From Tetranychus cinnabarinus (Eukaryota > Arthropoda > Arachnida > Trombidiformes > Tetranychidae), in assembly GCA_022266195.1 (NCBI GenBank), contig WHVY01000005.1, positions 7,502,001 through 7,566,000 on the forward strand: a stretch of 64,000 bases of DNA, written 5' to 3'. Below, one piece after another: positions 23,208 through 35,834 of the stretch. Under the pieces are notes generated by a model, which saw only the letters and a program-made list of their open reading frames with translations, was not told where the DNA came from and ran no database searches. Each line of letters opens with the position of its first letter. The stretch's first letter is position 1. Made by a program: the position numbers and the translations under genes.

Positions 23208-24259
23208 AATGATCTACTAAACAAAAGTACAATAAATACTGTGAAAATAAACTACAAAGCAATTCTCGAGATAGATTTGAAATTAGTAAACTTTCTTATT
23301 CAAAAAACAATGATAAGGAACTACGCTCGATACAGGTTAGAGTAACTCACAACTAAACAAAACCATTCAACTTACTAATGTATTTATGATGATTTCATAT
23401 TATGGGACCGACTTTTCTTGAATGCGGTGTTTTGCAAGACTTATGAATAAATTCGTTTTGTTTTTGTAAGATGTGTTTCGATTCACAAATCGATCAAAAT
23501 CTATGTGGTTTAAGCTTCAATATCTGTAAATCGATCGATTATTTATAAAACTCTCAGCCCTTTTTGTATGACTGTTTTTACAATGGAATCATTTCATTGG
23601 TCGATCAATTGTTTTACCATTATTACAAAATGAAGCACCGACAAAGGCATTGAGAAACCGTTGGTTAAGACTTGCTGTTAACTGATGAAATTAGATGAAG
23701 TTTTTTTATCATTTAATAAAGAAATGAAATCGAATCCTTTCTCAAATAAATTTGTTTACAGTAAAAGTTAAATCTGACAATTAAGAGACGATATTTTGTC
23801 TCAAACAAGCTTTCTTTAAAGACTACCGCCTAGTTTGAGTCTTGAAAATTTTAGTTTTAGCACTGTTAAAATAATGAATTTAGGTTCAAGATACTCTCTA
23901 TCTTATCTTTGAATCATTAGCCAGAAGAATGAAAACCTGAAAACTTTTATTTCAACCTTCTCATGTTCAGTTAAACTGTTGGACTGATCTCATGATGTTC
24001 AAAAACAAAGATTTTGCACCATTAACTGGGCATTTTTCGATCTTACATCCTTTCAATTAAAAAAAATTTTGGATTCGCAAAATTTGTCTGATTGAAGAAC
24101 ATGTTCTATAAAGTTTATAAAAGCATTGCCGATACACAGGTTTGATCTTTTTCTTCGGTAAAAACGTTGAAGTGAAGGAAATTAACCTATCAACAGAAAC
24201 ATTGGAACTGTTGGAACAAAAGTACCCAACCTTCGATTGTGGTGTGTGATGCTGTGGAC
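23208..24259. repeat. Intergenic: BTB-9 promoter block, R-A copy, R-B copy, exon-2 relic
   Basis: From right to left this holds, in minus-strand order from the BTB-9 ATG: the conserved TATA-like block (23480-23560, with 'atttataaaa' at 23541-23550), an R-A copy to about 23870, an R-B copy (about 23875-24060), and the exon-2 relic at 24107-24222. The same order of blocks is seen next to other copies, so the unit of duplication is larger than the gene. Confidence 0.6.
24107..24222 (-). pseudogene. Relic of a BTB exon 2 (C-terminal tail only)
   Basis: On the minus strand this reads YFCSNSSNVSVDRL, then ISFTSTFLPKKKIKPVYRQC, which matches the last 40 or so residues of BTB-7 and BTB-15. The stop codon of the paralogues (TATTAA) is TATAAA here, so the frame runs on briefly. 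Upstream exon-2 sequence is missing. It is a remnant of a former copy immediately 3' of BTB-10. Confidence 0.75.
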
Positions 24260-26652
24260 TTAACTAAGACCCTTATACAAAGGTTTGATATTTTTCATCG
24301 GTAAAAATGCTGAAGTGAAGATAATTAACTTGTTAACAGGAATATGGGAGCTATCGGCACTAAAATTTACGTTCATCATTTGATAATTCTGTATCCATCT
24401 CTTTTGGTTAATGCAAAAGATATGCCCTTTTCCAGATGATTTATCGATCAGAATTACTTTATCATCATTTTTTTGATGAGATGTTAAGATCAATTCATTG
24501 AAATCAAATTTTTCACCTTTGAACGGTTTACTCTTATTAAAATGATTAGTTTTGTAATTGAATTGAATAAATTCAAGATCCTTTGTCAATATATAAACAG
24601 AATCGTCCAAAACAGTGGCTTGAAAAGAATGCTCATGACCTTTATAATAATTGAACCAACTCGGATTATTAACTGGAAACATACCAAACCACTTTTTCTC
24701 ATCTTTAGTTTTGCCAATAACAATGAATTTACCATTAGATTCAAGGAGCAAATCCTCTTCAGTGGTAAGCGGAAAAGAAAGTATAGCGTCTTTGTCTTCC
24801 AAATAACAGTCTTTGGTACTAATAAAGGTAAAAAGAATCAAACAAATGAAAATTTCACATGAAAATTGATGTATAACGGTGTAACGGTAAAAAATACTTT
24901 TATCTCTAAAATGATATCTAGGAAGACGAAGATGACAATGATAAAAATCCGAAGATAGAGAAAAGAAACGTCGAAAATTATTCCCTTATCATTGTCATCT
25001 TCAGCTTCCTAGATATCATTTTTGAGATAAAAGTAGTTTTTTATCCGTGACACCCTTTAAAACAGTGAAGATAATTTGCTCTGAAATATTTCATTATTAA
25101 ATTCTGAGAGTTAAACTACTCACTGATTTGCTTAAGCAGTTACTTTAAATTAAACCGACAAGACATGAAGTCTCAAATGTTGACTTTTAATTTTCACTTA
25201 TGGTTATTTTATAAATTATAATAAATTCATCCAGTAAGCGCCATGAACACGAGTGCAGAAGGAAAGTTCGTATAAGGCGCAGACTTTGCATTTAGTAAAA
25301 TTTTAAAATTTATGTGAACAAAACTCACGTTTTAATTTCTAGAAACAAAAAGCATCCTGAGAAATCTGAGAAGCTGTCATCAAACACAACAAGTAATAGC
25401 TATTAGTAGAGCTCCTAGAATAAAGACGTAACTAGCGAAGACACCGAGATTCAACAAATGATCTTTGAATCAGGGTATTTGTTAAAAAATCCAAGATGCT
25501 AAATGAAATATGAATCTGCAAACTAAGCGAAATTGAAAAGATAAACATACTTGTTCGAAAACTTTACAATGACTTTGATTAATTGACTGTAGTAGGTCTA
25601 CAATTTCGCAAAATTAAGTAAATCATAAAATGATAAATTACTTAAACTTACTTGAATCTAAACTCTACAATGAATTTCCTTAATTTACTGTAGTAAGTAT
25701 TACCAGCAACTTTGAAATCAAGCCATCGAAATGTCTTTTTAATCCAATCAATTCGGATTCCTTTGGTTCCAGAATCGAATAGAATATCTGAAATGTGTTC
25801 TCCATGAACAAACTCAAGTGACATTGAATCATCTTGATTGAAATCACCAATCGACAAACAAAACCATTCATTATCTAACACTTTTATTCTTAGTGTTGAT
25901 GTATCTCTTTGATGAATTGATACGAACAAGTTTTGTTTACTGCGATTGAATCCATAATTACCATTATATGAAGTAATTGCATCGAAATCAGGCAGATTCT
26001 TGATTAGTTCATTATCTTCCACCTTAGCTAAATTGTCCAGATCCATGAAAGACCAACGAATACAATTCAATAACTTGGTAATATATTTTTTTCTGAAATC
26101 AACATTTATATTCACCCATTTCATGATTGCTTCAAAAACTTGATATTCAGAGTAAACCATTAAATCCAATTTGAGTATAGCTTCAACGGTCTTGAACGAA
26201 TAATTTAAAAAAACATTTGTGTTAGTAATTTCCAAGAAATGGCGACAGATAAAGTTTTCAATAGATCCTGAATTTATCAACTTGGACACTTTGTTAACTT
26301 GGCCTAAAACCAATGGAAGATGTTCAATGGTGAAATTTTCTTGAAAGTAAGAGAAACAAGGTTGAAACAAACGTTCATTTATCATCAAATAATCAGCTGC
26401 ATCATAAAAACTGATAACATAATCCATTTTAATGATGAACGATTCCGAATGAATCCAATCCATGATAGAATCGAAGACATGTTCATCAAAATCTAGTTCC
26501 ACTTTGGTTTCCTTTGATTCCAACAAATCACAACAAAACATTTTCTCAAAATAAGGCACAGATGAACAAATGAACTTTTTAGAAACAGTATATTCTTTTT
26601 TTCTGTTCACAATTTTCAATTCTTCATCACAATTTGCATTCATCTCTGCCAT
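24260..26652 (-). CDS. BTB-10: BTB-BACK-kelch-like protein with long intron
   Basis: Exon 1 is 26652-25652 and exon 2 is 24818-24260, with an 833-bp phase-2 intron (CAA|GTAAGT, TATTAG|T), giving 519 residues. It starts MAEMNANCDEELKIVNRKK. BTB is about 11-106, BACK about 111-227, the middle region about 240-334 (SDILFDSGTKGIRIDW), and the kelch-like segment about 345-519 (LDDSVYILTKDLEFIQFN, KVILIDKSSGKGHIF). The intron contains the hairpin element 24878-25054, which explains part of its length, and the conserved 'gagaagctgtcatcaa' block (25369-25384). It is the longest intron in the array. No lesion is visible. Confidence 0.9.
24878..25054. repeat. Foldback (MITE-like) hairpin in the BTB-10 intron
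   Basis: Arms 24878-24944 and 24986-25054 are inverted repeats of nearly 70 bp ('tgatatctaggaag', 'gatgacaatgataa') around a 41-bp loop. The right-hand end read outward-in is AAAGGGTGTCACGG, sharing AAAGGGTGT with the hairpin at 1220-1434. No coding capacity and no clear target duplication. Confidence 0.75.
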
Positions 26653-27843
26653 AATAATTGAGGTCGGTTGAAAGAACGAAAAAACTCTGAAACTACAGCA
26701 ACAAATATTATTTTTACAGCTACACTTTCATTTACTGGAAGCAGTTCAATACTACGTTTGCAATGTTTAATGCTAGTATTTATACCAAACATAACCAATT
26801 AAAATGTAGGCGTTGAAGAGGGCGTTTACAATATTTTACTATTGACTATCAAAAAGTTAGAATTGAGAAAATTAGAAATTAGATGCATCATCCAATATGG
26901 GTTAACTAATATTCAAAATAACTATTGCTATTTTGACGGTCACTACTATTCAATTTGCCCATTAAAATATTAGAAACTAGCATTATTGCTTTGAAATTTT
27001 GTCATTTTCTTCATCGTAATAATTGAATTTACATCAATATGTTGCATGATCCATGTTGCTAGCTACCAACAAAGTGAACCCAGTGGGTTAATAAACGATT
27101 GATTGATTTAACCCACCAAAACCATTGATTACTAATGAATCTGGGTTCAAGTTACTCAACCCTCTTATCTTATCTTAAATCTTTACCAGAAAAGTGTAAA
27201 TGAAAACCGTTTTAACCTTCTCAAGTTTAGGTTTGTTAAACTGATCTTATGATGTAAACTGGGATATTAATAATGATTCGTGATCTTTGGACAGCAGGGC
27301 ACTTTTGCAGCATTTAAATTAATGTTCTATATTTTGAATTACAAAAATTGTCTTTTTTCATTTCTCAATAGAAACTGAAATAATCTATCGTTGAAAATCG
27401 GAATCAAAAGAGATATTAATATTGGACTGCTCATGTTTGAGAACAGCAAAAAAACCAGAGCGATTTCAATTTATTACATTATTTTGCAATTTACGTTAGA
27501 CTGAAATGCAACGTTAGATCGATTGAGGCAAGGGTCATGGGTGATTTCAACTGAAATTGTTGATGCACATGAATATAATGAATGCATGTAATTTATTTTT
27601 CAATTAATGTCATGCACTTCTGGTATTATACAGCACGTTGGACTGAATGTCAGATATGAACATATGATCATAAAAAGGTTACAAGTTATTGTCAATTTAA
27701 ATAACGCTTTATAATTTAAATGAGAAAGTAAAATATAAGGTTTTATTTTTGGTGAGATACAGCATTGAATGTCTCTATTGAATTCACAACTTAAAGCTTA
27801 ATATTTAGAGCCTGCTGAATGGGAACTATTGGTAATTATTGAA
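26653..27843. repeat. Intergenic: BTB-10 upstream block, R-B copy, R-C copy
   Basis: 'aaaatgtaggcgttgaag' near 26801 is shared with the BTB-7 upstream region. An R-B copy lies at about 27105-27360, and an R-C 3'-flank copy (about 27415-27843) runs up to the BTB-11 stop. I see no coding region. Confidence 0.55.
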
Positions 27844-29968
27844 TCAAGCAGCACTATGCTCATACAAAGGATAGACATTTTTGATCGGTAAAAACGCTGA
27901 AGTGAAGGAAATTAACTTATCAACAGAAGCACAGGAACTATCAAAACAAAAATTCCCATTCATAATGCAACATTTTTCAATCCATTCCTTCTGATTAATG
28001 CAAAAACTGTGCACTTTTCCAGTCGATTTGTTGACCAAAATAACTTTATCATCCTTTGTCTGTTGAGAAGTTAAAATTAAATCATCGAAATTGAATTCGT
28101 GTTCTTTGAACGGTTCACTCTTATCGAAAGATCGAGTTTTAATATTGAATTGGATGAATTCGAGATTCTTTGTCAATAAATAAACAACATCGTCCAAAAC
28201 AGTGGCTTGAAAAGAGTGTTCATGATCTTCAAAATCATTGAACCAATTCGGACGTTTAACTGGGAAAAGACCAAACCACTTCTTCTCATCTTTAGTTTTA
28301 CCAATTAAAATGAATTTACCATTAGATTCAAGGATCAGTGACTCTTCAGCGGTAATCGAATCAGGAAGTTTTGCTTCTTTGTCTTCCAAATAACAATCAG
28401 TATCACTATAAATATAATATGAGTAAGATAAAGAGAAATTAAACTTAAAAATTCGAGCATAAAATTTCAAAAATAGATAACATTTTGCAATCTTATCCCA
28501 ATCTTATGCCAATTTTATCGCTGCACTTAACCAAAAAATTTTCTCGCCATTCTATATTCATCACTCAATAATTTGAAAGATTGAGAATTTTAAGAAAATA
28601 CAAATAAGAATTTAAAATTTATAAGAGCAAAATATTGAAGATAATTTGATACATCTCATGATACTTCTCTAAATTGAAACATTTAAAATTTGAAAAATTT
28701 CTTCTATCGGATTCACCACTCATAGGAACTCACAAGGGTCTGCTATTAATAAAAACTAAACTAATTTCGTAGCGTTTTATACAATTGTCTTGCAAGAATT
28801 AACAATTCAACAGCAATAAATAAGTTCTAAAGAAACTTTCAGCAAACAAAACAATAAGGAGCTTTTAAAATAATAGACACAACATCCACAGACGGTGAAC
28901 TTTGCGTTAGAGTATATTAAAGAAAATATAAGATGAAAAAATTAATTTAAAAACTTATGATCAATTGACTTACTCAACCCGAAACTCAACAAAGAATTTC
29001 ATTAATTTACTGTAGTAAGTTTTGCCAGCAACTTTGAAGTCGAGCCATCGAAATGTCTGTTTAAGCCAATCAATTCGAATACCTTTGGTTCCAGAATCAA
29101 ATAAAATATCAGAAATGTGTTCTCCATGAACAAATTCAAGTGACATTGAATCATCTTGACTGAAATTACCAATCGTGAAACAAAAAAAATCATTATCAAA
29201 CGCTCTTATCCTTAGTTTTGGTGTATCTCCTTGATGGATAGAGATAAAGAAGTTTTGATTGGTGCGATTGAATTCAACAGATGAAGATTTAACAAAATCC
29301 AAATTTTGTAGAGTCTTGATGAATGCATCATCTTTTATCTTGAAAATATCATTAGGATCCATGTAAGACCAACGAACACAGTTTAATAACTGTGGAAGCA
29401 AAGCTTTCCGGGCATCGACACCATAGTTAACCCATTTCATGATTGATTCAAAAACTTGATATTCGGAATAAACCATTAAATCTAATTTGAGAATAGCTTC
29501 AATTATCTCCACTGGATAATCCAGGTAAATACCCGTATTAGTGATCATTAAGAAATGACGACAAATCAAATTTTCAATTGATCCTGAATTGATCAACTTA
29601 GACAGTTTTGTAACTTGCTTTAGAACGGCTGGAAGATGTTCAATTGTTAAATTATCATGAAAGTAAGATAGACAAAGTTTTAATAAACTATCTTTTATCA
29701 TCAAGTAATCAGCTGCCTCGTAAAAATCAATCACATAATTCATTTGAATGAAGAAGAATCCAGAATGAATCCAGTCGAGTAAAGCATCAAAGGCATGTTC
29801 GTCGAAATCCATTTCAAATTTTTTTTTCTTAGAGTCCGATGAATCGCAAGAAAACATTTTCTCAAAGTAAGGCACAGATGAACAAATGAACTTTTTGGAA
29901 ACATTATATTTCCTTTTTCTATTCACGATTTGCAATTTTGTATCACAATTTTCATCTTCTTGATCCAT
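27844..29968 (-). CDS. BTB-11: BTB-BACK-kelch-like protein (two exons)
   Basis: Exon 1 is 29968-28974 and exon 2 is 28405-27844, with a 568-bp phase-2 intron (TTGA|GTAAGT, TTATAG|T), giving 518 residues. It starts MDQEDENCDTKLQIVNRKR. In BTB the usual DLLESKENKV is replaced by DSSDSKKKKFEM, a charge-changed loop. BACK is about 110-225, the middle region about 237-331 (SDILFDSGTKGIRIDW), and the kelch-like segment about 345-518 (LDDVVYLLTKNLEFIQFN, KVILVNKSTGKVHSF). The first 42 residues match BTB-9 and then diverge sharply at the DSSDS stretch, a pattern that fits gene conversion. No lesion is visible. Confidence 0.9.
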
Positions 29969-30617
29969 AATGATTGAAAATTGATAGACAATAAGAACAA
30001 AAAATACTTCATAAATTCAACTTTAATAAGATAATTCTAAAAATAGTGAATATTTTTAATCAAAAAACAGATATATGGTGATCTAGAATCAGTTTAATTG
30101 AACATAACTTACAACTTACTGTTGCATTTATAATGATTTCACATTGTGGGACGTCCTTAAAGGCGGGGCTTGCCAAGGGAATCGATTATTTATAAAAACT
30201 CTCAACCCTTTTGGTAGGACTTTTTATAAGACTGTTTTTACAATGTAAACCAATCATTTCGCTTAATTTCATTGGTGGATCAATTGTTTTATCTTTACAA
30301 AAAACCCGACAAAGGCACAGATTAACCTTTGGTTGAGACTTGCCGCTAAATGATTAAATAAGACGCACATCTTTTGATCAATTAGTCAAAAAGTGAAATC
30401 GAACTCCTTCTCAAATAATTTTTTTACAGTAAAACTTAAATCTGAGACGATATTTTGTCTCCATAAGATGTCTTTGGTAACAACCGTCCGGTTCGAGTAA
30501 AAAATTTAGTTTTAGCTTTGAGGTGTACGCATATATAATATTATCTCACAAAAGTTAAAAAATCACACATTTAAACTTAACTCTATTATCTTCAAAATTT
30601 AAGAGTTGGCAAACCCA
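29969..30617. repeat. BTB-11 promoter block and R-A copy
   Basis: The TATA-like block lies at 30181-30215 ('atcgattatttataaaaact' followed by 'ctcaaccctt'), about 220 bp upstream of the BTB-11 ATG. An R-A copy continues to about 30540. Confidence 0.5.
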
Positions 30618-32270
30618 CAGAAATTATCTTTCAAACTGAGGTTTGATTAAATTGATTGGTAAAAATGTTGAAATGAAAGCCATTAACTTATTAGAGTCCA
30701 CAACAGAAATCAAATCATCATTTGGCACATTTGTGTCAGAATCTCATTAATAACATCGAAACAGATCAATTGGTCAATATTAAATGTATGTTTTAATTTA
30801 TGCACTCGATTGATATGAAATGAAAGCTAATAATTACAAACAAGGGTTCAGTCAAAACTTAATGACCAAATGATAAATCTGACGCTTATAAGTTTTATCC
30901 TCGCCTGTTGAATGGAGCCATCTGAATGTCTTTTTAAATCAATCAATTCGTATTCCTCTTCTTCCAGAATCAAATAAAATATCCGAAATGTGTTCTCCAT
31001 GAAGTCGTTGCAAGGAGCGTCTGGTTCCTGGCTTTATAAGCATCATGAAGGCTTTCATGGTCAGGCTTTACACAAAAAAATTAAAAAATATCTGAACTTA
31101 TTTCTGATCCAATCAACACGAATTCCTCTTTTCCCTGGATCGTAAAAAATATCAGTAACGTGTTCGTCGTATATGAATCCAAGTGAAATGAAGATATCGA
31201 ATGTAACATGTGTATTAGATAAACATTTAAACTCAGCATCAAGCACTTTAATTTTTAACCAAGCTGCACCCATTTCATAAACGATGATATAAAAACGACG
31301 AGACACCAGGACTAAAGAAATCTCATGAAAATTGTGAATGAACCAACTAACTTATTTGCATAATTAAAAAATGCCGGTAAAAAAACTAATTGAGTTGATC
31401 AGAATTCATCAGAGATACTCGGATACTTCAGAAACTTGAGGAATAACAACTGGAATATGTACAACAGAGAAATTTTTCTGAAAGTCAACATCGAAATAGT
31501 TAATTCAATATGTAAGCAACTGCTTATCCATCACCAAGTAATCAGCAATATCGTAAACTGCAATCACGCAGTCCATTTTGATTGATGGTTTAAGTGTATT
31601 CGGCCGTTAAAACAAGAGTGTTTTTGATCAATTCTACATGTAATGACACTAACAATTGAAACCGATGAATATTCAAGTCTGAATGTGATACAGGTAGTTC
31701 AAAGTTAATAAAAGCGTTGCCTATCCAAAGGTTTGATATCTTTAATCGGTAAAAACGTTGAAGTAAGGCAACTAACTTATCAAAACAGCATTGGAGCTGT
31801 TGGAACAAAAATTTACGTTCATGATTCGATATTTCTGTAACCATTTCTTCTGCTTGATGCAGTAATAATGTACTTTTCCTGACGATTTGTTGACCAAAAT
31901 AACTTTATCGTCGTTTGTTTGATGAGAAGTTGAGATTAAATCATTGAAATCCCATTTTTCGTCTTCGAAAAGGCTCACTCTTATTGAAGCATTTAGTTTC
32001 ATAATTAGATTGAATAAATTCGAGAAAAATTTGTAAATAAACAATGTATAATCAACATCGTCCAAATAGTGGCTATAAAAGAGTGTTCATGATCCTCATA
32101 ATTGTTGAACCAACTTTCATGTTTAACTGGGAAAAGACCAAACCACTTCTTCTCGTCGAGAGTTTTACCAATTAAAATGAATTTACCATTAGATTCAAGG
32201 AGTAAGTAATCTTCTGACGTGAGAGAAGCGGAAAATAAAGTTTAGCGTCTTTGTCTTCCAAATAACAGTG
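30618..32270 (-). pseudogene. BTB-12: patchwork relic made of pieces of several BTB genes
   Basis: Read along the plus strand, successive segments match different paralogues on the minus strand. 30618-30745 is the end of a BTB-5-like exon 2. 30790-31003 is a BTB-5-like intron and exon-1 end. 31003-31080 is the middle of a BTB-18-like exon 2. 31083-31294 is the end of a BTB-18-like exon 1 (DIFYDPGKRGIRVDW). 31395-31583 is the middle of a BTB-18-like exon 1, internally deleted. 31690-32265 is a nearly complete BTB-7-like exon 2 with frameshifts (NDDKVILVNKSSGKV survives), followed by part of the BTB-7-like intron. No continuous frame exists, so it is non-functional. It looks like the result of repeated unequal exchange or patchy repair. 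Confidence 0.8.
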
Positions 32271-32435
32271 CTGCTAATATAAAAGTGGCAATGGGAATAG
32301 AGTAAAAAGAAATATTACACTAAATATGAATTACTTTGAAGGACTTTTTTGAAATATTAATGAAAGAGATCTTAACTGATTGTCTAAAAATTTAGGCACT
32401 AAAGTTGAACAAAAGGTACATCGGTAATTATGCAG

Positions 32436-34103
32436 TTAATTAGCACTATGCTTATACAAAGGTCTGATTTTTTTGATTGGTAAAAACGTTGAAGTGAAAG
32501 CAACTAACTTATCAACAGCAACATTGGAGCTGTTGGCACAAAAATTTACATTCACAAAACAACATTTCTCGATCCATTTCTTCTGATTTATACAGAAATA
32601 ATGTACTTTTCCTGAGGATTTATTGACTAAATAAACTTTGTCATCCTTTGTTTGATGTGAAGTTAAGATTAAGTCATTGTAATCCCATTTTTTTCCTTTG
32701 AATGGCTCACTCTTATTGAAGCATTTAGTTTCATAATTGAATTGAATAAATTGGAGATTCTTTGTCAATATGTAAACAACATCGTCCAAAACAGTGGCTT
32801 TAAAAGAGTGTTCATGGCCGTCATAACCATTGAACCAACTTTCATGTCTAGCTGGAAACATACCAAACCACTTTTTCTCATCGGGAGTTTTACCAATTGC
32901 GATGAATTTACCATTGGATTCAAGGAGCAAGTAATCTTTTGAGGAAATCGGAAAAGAAAGTGTAGCGTCTTCGTCTTCCAAGTAACAATAGCATCTTCTA
33001 CAAATAAGACATGAATGATATAGGGAAAAGAAATTAAACTTAAAATTCTAGCATAACAATTTCGCAGAATTATGTAAATTTAAAATGATATTAACTTTTA
33101 CTTACTTGCCCCGAACCTCTACAATGAATTTCCTTAATTTACTGTAGTAAGTATTACGGGCAACTTTAAAGTCAAGCCATCGAAATGTCCTTTTAATCCA
33201 ATCGATTCGGATTCCGTTTCTTCCAGAATCGAATAAAATATCTGCAGTGTGTTCTTCATGAACAAACTCAAGTGACATAGAATCGTCTTGAGTAAAATCA
33301 CCGATCGTGAAACAAAAAAATTCATTATCAAACGCTTTTATTCTTAATATTGATGTATCTCTTTTATGGATAGAAACAAAGAAGTTTTGTTTGGTGCGAT
33401 CGAATCCATATGAAGATTTAACTAAATCTGAAGGTAGTGCCTTTATTAACTCATTATCCTTTACCTTAGAAATTTCATCAAAATCCATGTAAGACCAACG
33501 AACACAGTTTAATAACTGTGGAAGTAAAGCTTTACGAGAATTAACCTTTTTAAGGACCCACTTGATGATTGATTCAAATATTTGATATTCAGAGAAAACC
33601 ATTAAATCTAATTTGAGAATAGATTCAACTGCCTCAACTGGGTAGTCTGTGAAACTATCCATATTGGAATTGGCGATCGTCAAGAAATGACGACAAATGA
33701 CGTTTTCAATTGAACCTAAATTGATTAACTTAGACACTTGGGTAATCTGATTCAGAACGACTGGAAGATGTTCAACAGTGAAGTTTTCATGGAAATAAGT
33801 GAGACAAGGTTGCAGCAAACGTTCGTTTATCATCAAATAATCAGCTGCTTCGTAAAAACTGATCACACTATCCATTTGAATGCAGAAAGATCCAGAATGG
33901 ATCCAATCGAGGATAGAATTGAAGACACATTCATCAAAATCTAGTTCCACTTTGTTTTTCTTAGGAGCTGATGAATAATCATAAGAAAACATTCTCTCAA
34001 AGTAAGGCACAGATGAACAAATGAAATTTTTAGAAACATTATATTTCCTTTTTCCATTCACGATCTGCAATTTTGGATCACAATTTTCATCTTCTTTATC
34101 CAT
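32436..34103 (-). CDS. BTB-13: BTB-BACK-kelch-like protein (two exons)
   Basis: Exon 1 is 34103-33106 and exon 2 is 32997-32436, with a 108-bp phase-2 intron (CAA|GTAAGT, TTGTAG|A), giving 519 residues. It starts MDKEDENCDPKLQIVNGKR. In BTB (about 10-104) the usual DLLESKENKV is YSSAPKKNKV, shared only with BTB-17. BACK is about 110-227, the middle region about 238-332 (ADILFDSGRNGIRIDW), and the kelch-like segment about 345-519 (LDDVVYILTKNLQFIQFN, KVYLVNKSSGKVHYF). Exon 2 opens KRCYCYLEDED. Long stretches of exon 1 are almost identical to BTB-17, marking a recent duplicate pair of which this is the intact member. Confidence 0.9.
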
Positions 34104-34366
34104 AATGATTAGGCTAACAAAATCACAACATGATAGATTTTAAGAGTCAATTTTCTTATTCTAAATAAAAAAAAGTAAGACTATTAATAGGATCAGTTTA
34201 GTCCAACGCACTAGAGTTGTTTCGATAAGATTGATCGATCGAAAAGATCGATCATCGGAGAGTAAAATTCCATTGATATCAACTCACTGAAATCACTAAC
34301 TTCGGTATCTAATCAATTTCTAAGAGATCGATGGTATCATAAGTTTGTTTTGATTAAGATCCTCTT

Positions 34367-35134
34367 TTAAAGCAAAGATACATTAATCTTTGTTTTAAAG
34401 TGTTTTTTTGTACAAAAACTTTGATTACTGCGATTGAAGTCACATGAACCAAATGCACAATTAGTTGATGAGCAAACGATTGATTTGAAATATGGCAAAT
34501 ATTTAGTTGAATCGTGTAACTTTATTTTTTTCAAATCATCCACAGATAAATGACACCAACGAATATGTTTAAAAAGATCTGCAAGCTTGCGTATTCTTGA
34601 GTCCGGATCATTTTCAATCCAAGTGACTATCGCTTCGAAAACTTGATATTCTGAAAGCACCATAAAATCCAATTTCAAAATGTATTGCAATGTTTCAATC
34701 GAGTAGCTTGGAAAAACAGTTGTGTGAACTATTTTCAAAAAATGTCGGCAAATAAACGAATTGAGTTGATCAGAATTCATTAACTTTGATACTTGAGGAA
34801 TAACAACTGGAATATGTTCAACAGAGAAATCAACATCGAAATAATTGATACAATAAGTTAGCAGCTGCTTATCCATCACCAAGTAATCAGCAATATCGTA
34901 AACTCCAATCACGCAGTCCATTTTGATTAATATGTGTTCATAATGGATCCAATGAAGAATCAAACCAAAACATTGTTCATCAAAATCAAGAACAACTTTG
35001 TTTTCCTTTGATTCCAAGAGATCACAAGAAAACATTTTTTCAAAGTAAGGCACACGGGAACAGATAAAACGTTTACCAACACGATACTTTTTCGATCGGT
35101 TCACAATAAGCACTTTATCTGGATCAGTTTCCAT
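34367..35134 (-). pseudogene. BTB-14: 3'-truncated METDPDK-type BTB-BACK gene
   Basis: An ATG at 35134 opens a 255-codon frame. Its first 235 or so residues match BTB-18 (METDPDKVLIVNR; ICSRVPYFEKMFSCDLLES; BACK to FNRSNQSF). Homology stops near 34412, and the frame then ends in unrelated residues. The rest of the middle region, the intron and all of exon 2 are missing. Relative to BTB-18 it lacks QKN before FSVEHIP and three residues before SKLMNS; both deletions keep frame. A BTB-BACK-only protein could be made, but without the C-terminal segment. I call it a pseudogene; a functional short form is the alternative. Confidence 0.75.
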
Positions 35135-35254
35135 GACAGATCGTGGCTGATGAAAGATTTGTTCGAAAGAATGTTTTTATACTGTATAAAAATGACGTAA
35201 TTGTCAAATGAATGAAATATTTGAGTGAAAAGGAGGAAGGCCAAAACTGCCTAA

Positions 35255-35826
35255 CAAGGGAGGTGAGGGTAGTGGTACGGTTAGAATCGAATAAAAAGTG
35301 TATAATTCTATTGGTCATGATGAAAATAGTTGGTTACCGTACAAAGTTGAGAACGCAATCGTCCTTTTCTACCTCGAAATTCAATCATTGCTTTTCAAAG
35401 CGCATAAAGCCATAGTGAATATAATCATCAATTTCAACTCGCGTAGCCTTCCAACTCTTATCATCATTGATTTTTTACTCAATACTCAATCTGAATTACA
35501 TATTCAAATATCATGTTGAAATAAGATAAAATTTTGCTTGTGAGTCGAAGGTCGAAGTCGTCAAGTTTCGGTAAAGCTAACCTCAATGGTAAACTTAAAT
35601 TGTGTAGCTTACCACAGAGGTAAACTTTTGGTTTGTTGAAAAGTCAAAATTTAGGATTATATTCACTATGGCTTTATGCGCTTTGAAAAGTAATGATTGA
35701 ATTTCGAGGTAGAAAAGGACGATTGCGTTCTCAACTTTGTACGGTAACCAACTATTTTCATCATGACCAATAGAATTATACACTTTTTATTCGATTCTAA
35801 CCGTACCACTACCCTCACCTCCCTTG
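35255..35826. mobile_element. Foldback DNA transposon with TAA target duplication
   Basis: The 572-bp element begins CAAGGGAGGTGAGGGTAG and ends with its reverse complement. Inverted arms are about 170 bp (35255-35425 and 35655-35826) and nearly identical. It is flanked by TAA at 35252-35254 and 35827-35829. A 3-bp TWA duplication is typical of PIF/Harbinger elements (inference). There is no transposase. The short open frames in both arms are mirror images of the same sequence and not genes. Confidence 0.8.
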
Positions 35827-35834
35827 TAAGAAAG

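Noticed and set aside
35298..35783. Short open frames sharing MYNSIGHDENSWLPYK on both strands
   Set aside because: They are mirror translations of the two arms of the foldback element and not genes.
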